In this document: positions 5,416 through 7,266 of the stretch, in pieces
Layout: the number at the start of each line of letters is the position of its first letter
Numbering within the stretch: position 1 is the first letter of the stretch
Origin: an uncultured Neomegalonema sp.
Lineage (GTDB): Bacteria > Pseudomonadota > Alphaproteobacteria > Rhodobacterales > Rhodobacteraceae
Direction of reading: 5' to 3'
DNA: 7,266 nucleotides
Assembly: GCA_937958345.1 (NCBI GenBank)
Contig: CALGNW010000169.1
Location: 1 to 7,266 of the forward strand
The notes under the pieces: model-generated
What the model saw: the letters and a program-made list of their open reading frames with translations, nothing else
Databases searched by the model: none
What the model was told of the DNA's origin: nothing
Position numbers and translations under genes: made by a program

Positions 5416-5425
5416 CTGCATGCAG
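5416..5425. repeat. Palindrome 1 of a TGCATGCA pair
   Basis: CTGCATGCAG is a perfect 10-bp palindrome containing the octamer TGCATGCA (5417-5424). The same octamer recurs 53 bp away at 5470. It lies about 50 bp upstream of the merF start codon, where a regulator of merF could bind. No known operator was recognised. Confidence 0.4.
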
Positions 5426-5426
5426 T

Positions 5427-5455
5427 TGTGCGCATTTAAACCCGGTTTTCGCACA
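5427..5455. repeat. Nested inverted repeats between the two TGCATGCA copies
   Basis: TGTGCG (5427-5432) is the exact reverse complement of CGCACA (5450-5455). Between them AAACC (5438-5442), C, GGTTT (5444-5448) forms a second dyad, off-centre relative to the first. As RNA it could fold into an interrupted hairpin; as DNA it could be a compound operator in the merF/pitA region. Confidence 0.4.
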
Positions 5456-5468
5456 TCTCCCTCTTGCG

Positions 5469-5478
5469 TTGCATGCAA
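5469..5478. repeat. Palindrome 2 of a TGCATGCA pair
   Basis: TTGCATGCAA is a perfect 10-bp palindrome sharing TGCATGCA (5470-5477) with the copy at 5417. Their spacing of 53 bp is about five turns of B-DNA, so a protein bound at both would sit on the same face of the helix. Confidence 0.4.
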
Positions 5479-5501
5479 AAGACACCCGTTTTGGTTGCTT
5501 T

Positions 5502-5562
5502 TGCCCCCTTCCAAACAGCCGGACTGTTTCGTCGTGGTTGAAATTATGACCGGAAGGGGGCA
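5502..5562 (+). promoter_or_regulatory. Two-tier stem-loop in the pitA upstream region
   Basis: TGCCCCCTTCC (5502-5512) pairs perfectly over 11 bp with GGAAGGGGGCA (5552-5562). Directly against the inner end of its 5' arm, AAACAG (5513-5518) and CTGTTT (5524-5529) form a second perfect hairpin with the loop CCGGA; the remaining loop (5530-5551) is A/T-richer. The structure ends 32 bases before the pitA ATG. It may be a leader RNA element or a DNA operator; no named riboswitch fits. Confidence 0.45.
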
Positions 5563-5594
5563 GTGGTCGTTGTGAAATATGGGGACGGAAGCAG

Positions 5595-7079
5595 ATGACC
5601 GACAGCGCAGGCGATTCGCGCCACCTTGATACACTGGACCGCGATCTGGGCCGGTTTTCCAGTCTGGAATTAGCCAGCGCACTCGTGACACGGCCTATTA
5701 TCGGCCCGGGTGTTGCACTGATATTTATTCTGCTGGCGGGCCTCGCCGCGACGGCGTTTTTCGGACAGGCGAACAATTCGGTGATCGTCGTTATCGCGGC
5801 CTGCCTCGGGGCCTATATGGCGCTGAATATCGGGGCGAATGATGTCGCCAATAACATGGGCCCTGCCGTGGGTGCGAACGCGCTGACCATGGGCGGAGCG
5901 ATTGCGATTGCGGTCGTCTTTGAGAGCGCCGGTGCGCTGATCGCGGGCGGAGACGTCGTTTCAACGATTGCCAAGGGCATCATCGCGCCCGAGAGCATGG
6001 GAACGGCCACCACTTTTATCTGGGCGATGATGGCGGCTCTGCTCTCGGCTGCCCTCTGGGTCAATCTGGCGACATGGGTCGGCGCGCCGGTATCGACGAC
6101 CCACTCGGTCGTTGGCGGTGTGATGGGCGCGGGCATTGCAGCAGCTGGCTTTGCCGCCGTCAACTGGCCGACGATGGGGAAAATCGCGGCTAGCTGGGTG
6201 ATTTCGCCGGTCTTGGGCGGGCTGATCGCCGCCGGTTTCCTGTGGCTTATCAAGTCGCGCATTATCTATCAGGACGATAAGATTGCCGCCGCGCGCAAGT
6301 GGGTGCCGATTTTAGTCGGCATCATGGCGGCCGCTTTCGCGTCCTATCTGGCGCTTAAGGGTTTGAAAAAGATCGTCAAGATCGACATTCCCACGTCGCT
6401 GATGATTGGCGCGGCGATTGGCGTCGCGATCTGGCTGGTAATGATCCCGGTCATCCGCAAGCAATCCGAAGGCTTGGAGAACCGGAACAAGTCGCTGAAA
6501 GTCCTGTTCGGTATCCCGCTCGTCGTGTCTGCCGCGTTGCTCAGTTTCGCGCACGGGGCCAATGATGTCGCGAATGCGGTTGGCCCGCTGGCCGCGATTG
6601 TTCAGGCGTCGCAATCGGGCGATTTTACCCATGCCGTCAACATCCCGCTTTGGGTGATGGTGATCGGTGCTGTCGGGATTTCCTTCGGCCTGTTCCTGTT
6701 CGGACCCAAGCTGATCCGTATGGTCGGGAACCAGATCACCAAGCTGAACCCGATGCGCGCCTATTGTGTCGCATTGTCGGCGGCGATCACCGTGATTGTG
6801 GCCAGTTGGCTGGGGTTGCCGGTCAGTTCGACCCATATTGCTGTCGGGGGCGTGTTCGGCGTCGGCTTTTTCCGTGAATGGGATGCCGAGCGCCGTATCC
6901 GGCATGCCCGGCTTAAGGCCCCCGACCGAATTCAGTACGGACCGGAGGAGCGCCGCCGCCGCAAACTCGTGCGCCGCTCGCATGTTCTGACGATTCTTGC
7001 GGCATGGGTGATAACCGTTCCGGCGGCGGCTGTGCTGTCGGGGGTCATCTTCTGGGGGATCAATCAGGTCGCCGGTTAA
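5595..7079 (+). CDS. pitA: PiT-family inorganic phosphate transporter
   Basis: The protein is a low-affinity inner-membrane carrier that moves phosphate, often as a neutral metal-phosphate complex, with protons; some relatives move sulfate instead. It has 494 residues and the internal duplication of the family: GANDVANN (80-87) and GANDVANA (321-328) are the paired signatures, each followed by a second conserved motif, PVSTTH (165-170) and PVSSTH (409-414). About ten to twelve hydrophobic segments alternate with short loops. There is a hydrophilic N-terminal extension (1-32) and a strongly basic cytosolic segment (427-462) before the last membrane helix. The ATG at 5595 has GGAAG a few bases upstream. 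It diverges from merF, and a structured leader precedes it. The symbol is by family resemblance; phosphate is likely but sulfate is not excluded. Confidence 0.9.
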   Translation: MTDSAGDSRHLDTLDRDLGRFSSLELASALVTRPIIGPGVALIFILLAGLAATAFFGQANNSVIVVIAACLGAYMALNIGANDVANNMGPAVGANALTMGGAIAIAVVFESAGALIAGGDVVSTIAKGIIAPESMGTATTFIWAMMAALLSAALWVNLATWVGAPVSTTHSVVGGVMGAGIAAAGFAAVNWPTMGKIAASWVISPVLGGLIAAGFLWLIKSRIIYQDDKIAAARKWVPILVGIMAAAFASYLALKGLKKIVKIDIPTSLMIGAAIGVAIWLVMIPVIRKQSEGLENRNKSLKVLFGIPLVVSAALLSFAHGANDVANAVGPLAAIVQASQSGDFTHAVNIPLWVMVIGAVGISFGLFLFGPKLIRMVGNQITKLNPMRAYCVALSAAITVIVASWLGLPVSSTHIAVGGVFGVGFFREWDAERRIRHARLKAPDRIQYGPEERRRRKLVRRSHVLTILAAWVITVPAAAVLSGVIFWGINQVAG

Positions 7080-7112
7080 CGCGGGCGCTCCGCAGACCTT
7101 GACACCGGTCCC

Positions 7113-7238
7113 ATGCTCGTCTACCCACCGCCTCTCTCCGGTCTTCGGATCGTGAGAACCTGTCCGAGACGGTGGGTGGTGCGCTTTGTTTGAAGACGCG
7201 CCATAAATCCCGCCCTAGACGGGGAACGAGCATACCGA
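7113..7238. other. Non-coding stretch with nested inverted repeats, candidate structured RNA
   Basis: The outer arms ATGCTCGT (7113-7120) and ACGAGCAT (7225-7232) pair perfectly. Inside, ACCCACCG (7123-7130) pairs with CGGTGGGT (7170-7177), continued after a two-base bulge by TCTC/GAGA (7133-7136 with 7166-7169), and CCCG (7209-7212) can pair with CGGG (7220-7223). A further imperfect hairpin lies to the right (about 7229-7262). TTGACA (7099-7104) on the + strand could be a -35 box, but no good -10 follows. I did not recognise 6S, SRP, RNase P or tmRNA, and the strand is undecided. Confidence 0.35.
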
Positions 7239-7266
7239 TCAGCCACGGCTGCACGGTCATGCGCGG

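Noticed and set aside
5521..5560. PhoB box before pitA
   Set aside because: ACTGTTTC followed by TGGTTGAA has some likeness to direct repeats of a Pho box, but the match to CTGTCAT-type repeats is too poor, and the segment is explained by the stem-loop.
7080..7232. 6S RNA, SRP RNA or two-piece tmRNA
   Set aside because: The SRP GGAAGGAAGCAGCC-type apical sequence and a tmRNA tRNA-like end are absent, and the branched fold differs from the single rod of 6S RNA. It is kept only as an unidentified structured region.
7060..7260. Reverse-strand reading frame of 66 codons at the right end
   Set aside because: No family was recognised, the second half has random-looking composition with rare Arg codons, it overlaps the 3' end of pitA, and it lies on strong inverted repeats. 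It could be the tail of a gene that starts outside the window, which cannot be judged here.
1..7266. Mobile element, CRISPR array or prophage trace explaining the accessory genes
   Set aside because: No transposase, integrase, terminal inverted repeat pair with target duplication, or regularly spaced repeat was found in the window.

Overview
The window looks like chromosomal DNA from an alphaproteobacterium. The gene order tRNA-Trp, secE, nusG, rplK, rplA is the usual bacterial transcription/translation cluster, and a tRNA-Trp placed just before secE, the protein sequences and the G+C-rich third codon positions all fit that class. I cannot place it more finely. UGA is used as a stop codon by several genes here (rplK, rplA, the SDR gene, the Ldh-family gene), so the code is standard.

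Left part (1-3106): tRNA-Trp(CCA), secE, an unexpected short-chain dehydrogenase/reductase (SDR) gene lodged between secE and nusG, then nusG, a leader that may bind ribosomal protein L1, rplK and rplA, closed by a strong intrinsic terminator. The SDR start codon directly follows the secE stop codon, so the two are probably translated together, yet the SDR has lost both the catalytic Tyr and Lys of its family. The usual next genes (rplJ, rplL, rpoB, rpoC) do not follow; unrelated genes do.

Right part (3107-7266): a set of accessory-type genes. In order: a secreted delta-class carbonic anhydrase with a perfect dyad in its upstream region and a stem-loop after it; an Ldh/malate/sulfolactate-dehydrogenase-family oxidoreductase whose usual catalytic His position reads Cys; a small MerF-type mercury transporter on the opposite strand; and a PiT-family inorganic phosphate transporter. 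merF and pitA diverge from a 227-bp intergenic region rich in inverted repeats: two copies of TGCATGCA 53 bp apart, further nested repeats, and an 11-bp stem enclosing a second hairpin in front of pitA. Downstream of pitA lies a last non-coding stretch with several nested inverted repeats that may encode a structured RNA.

No mobile element, CRISPR array or defence system is visible. The points most worth following are the catalytically degenerate SDR inside the secE-nusG unit, the structured merF/pitA intergenic region and the structured DNA at the right end.
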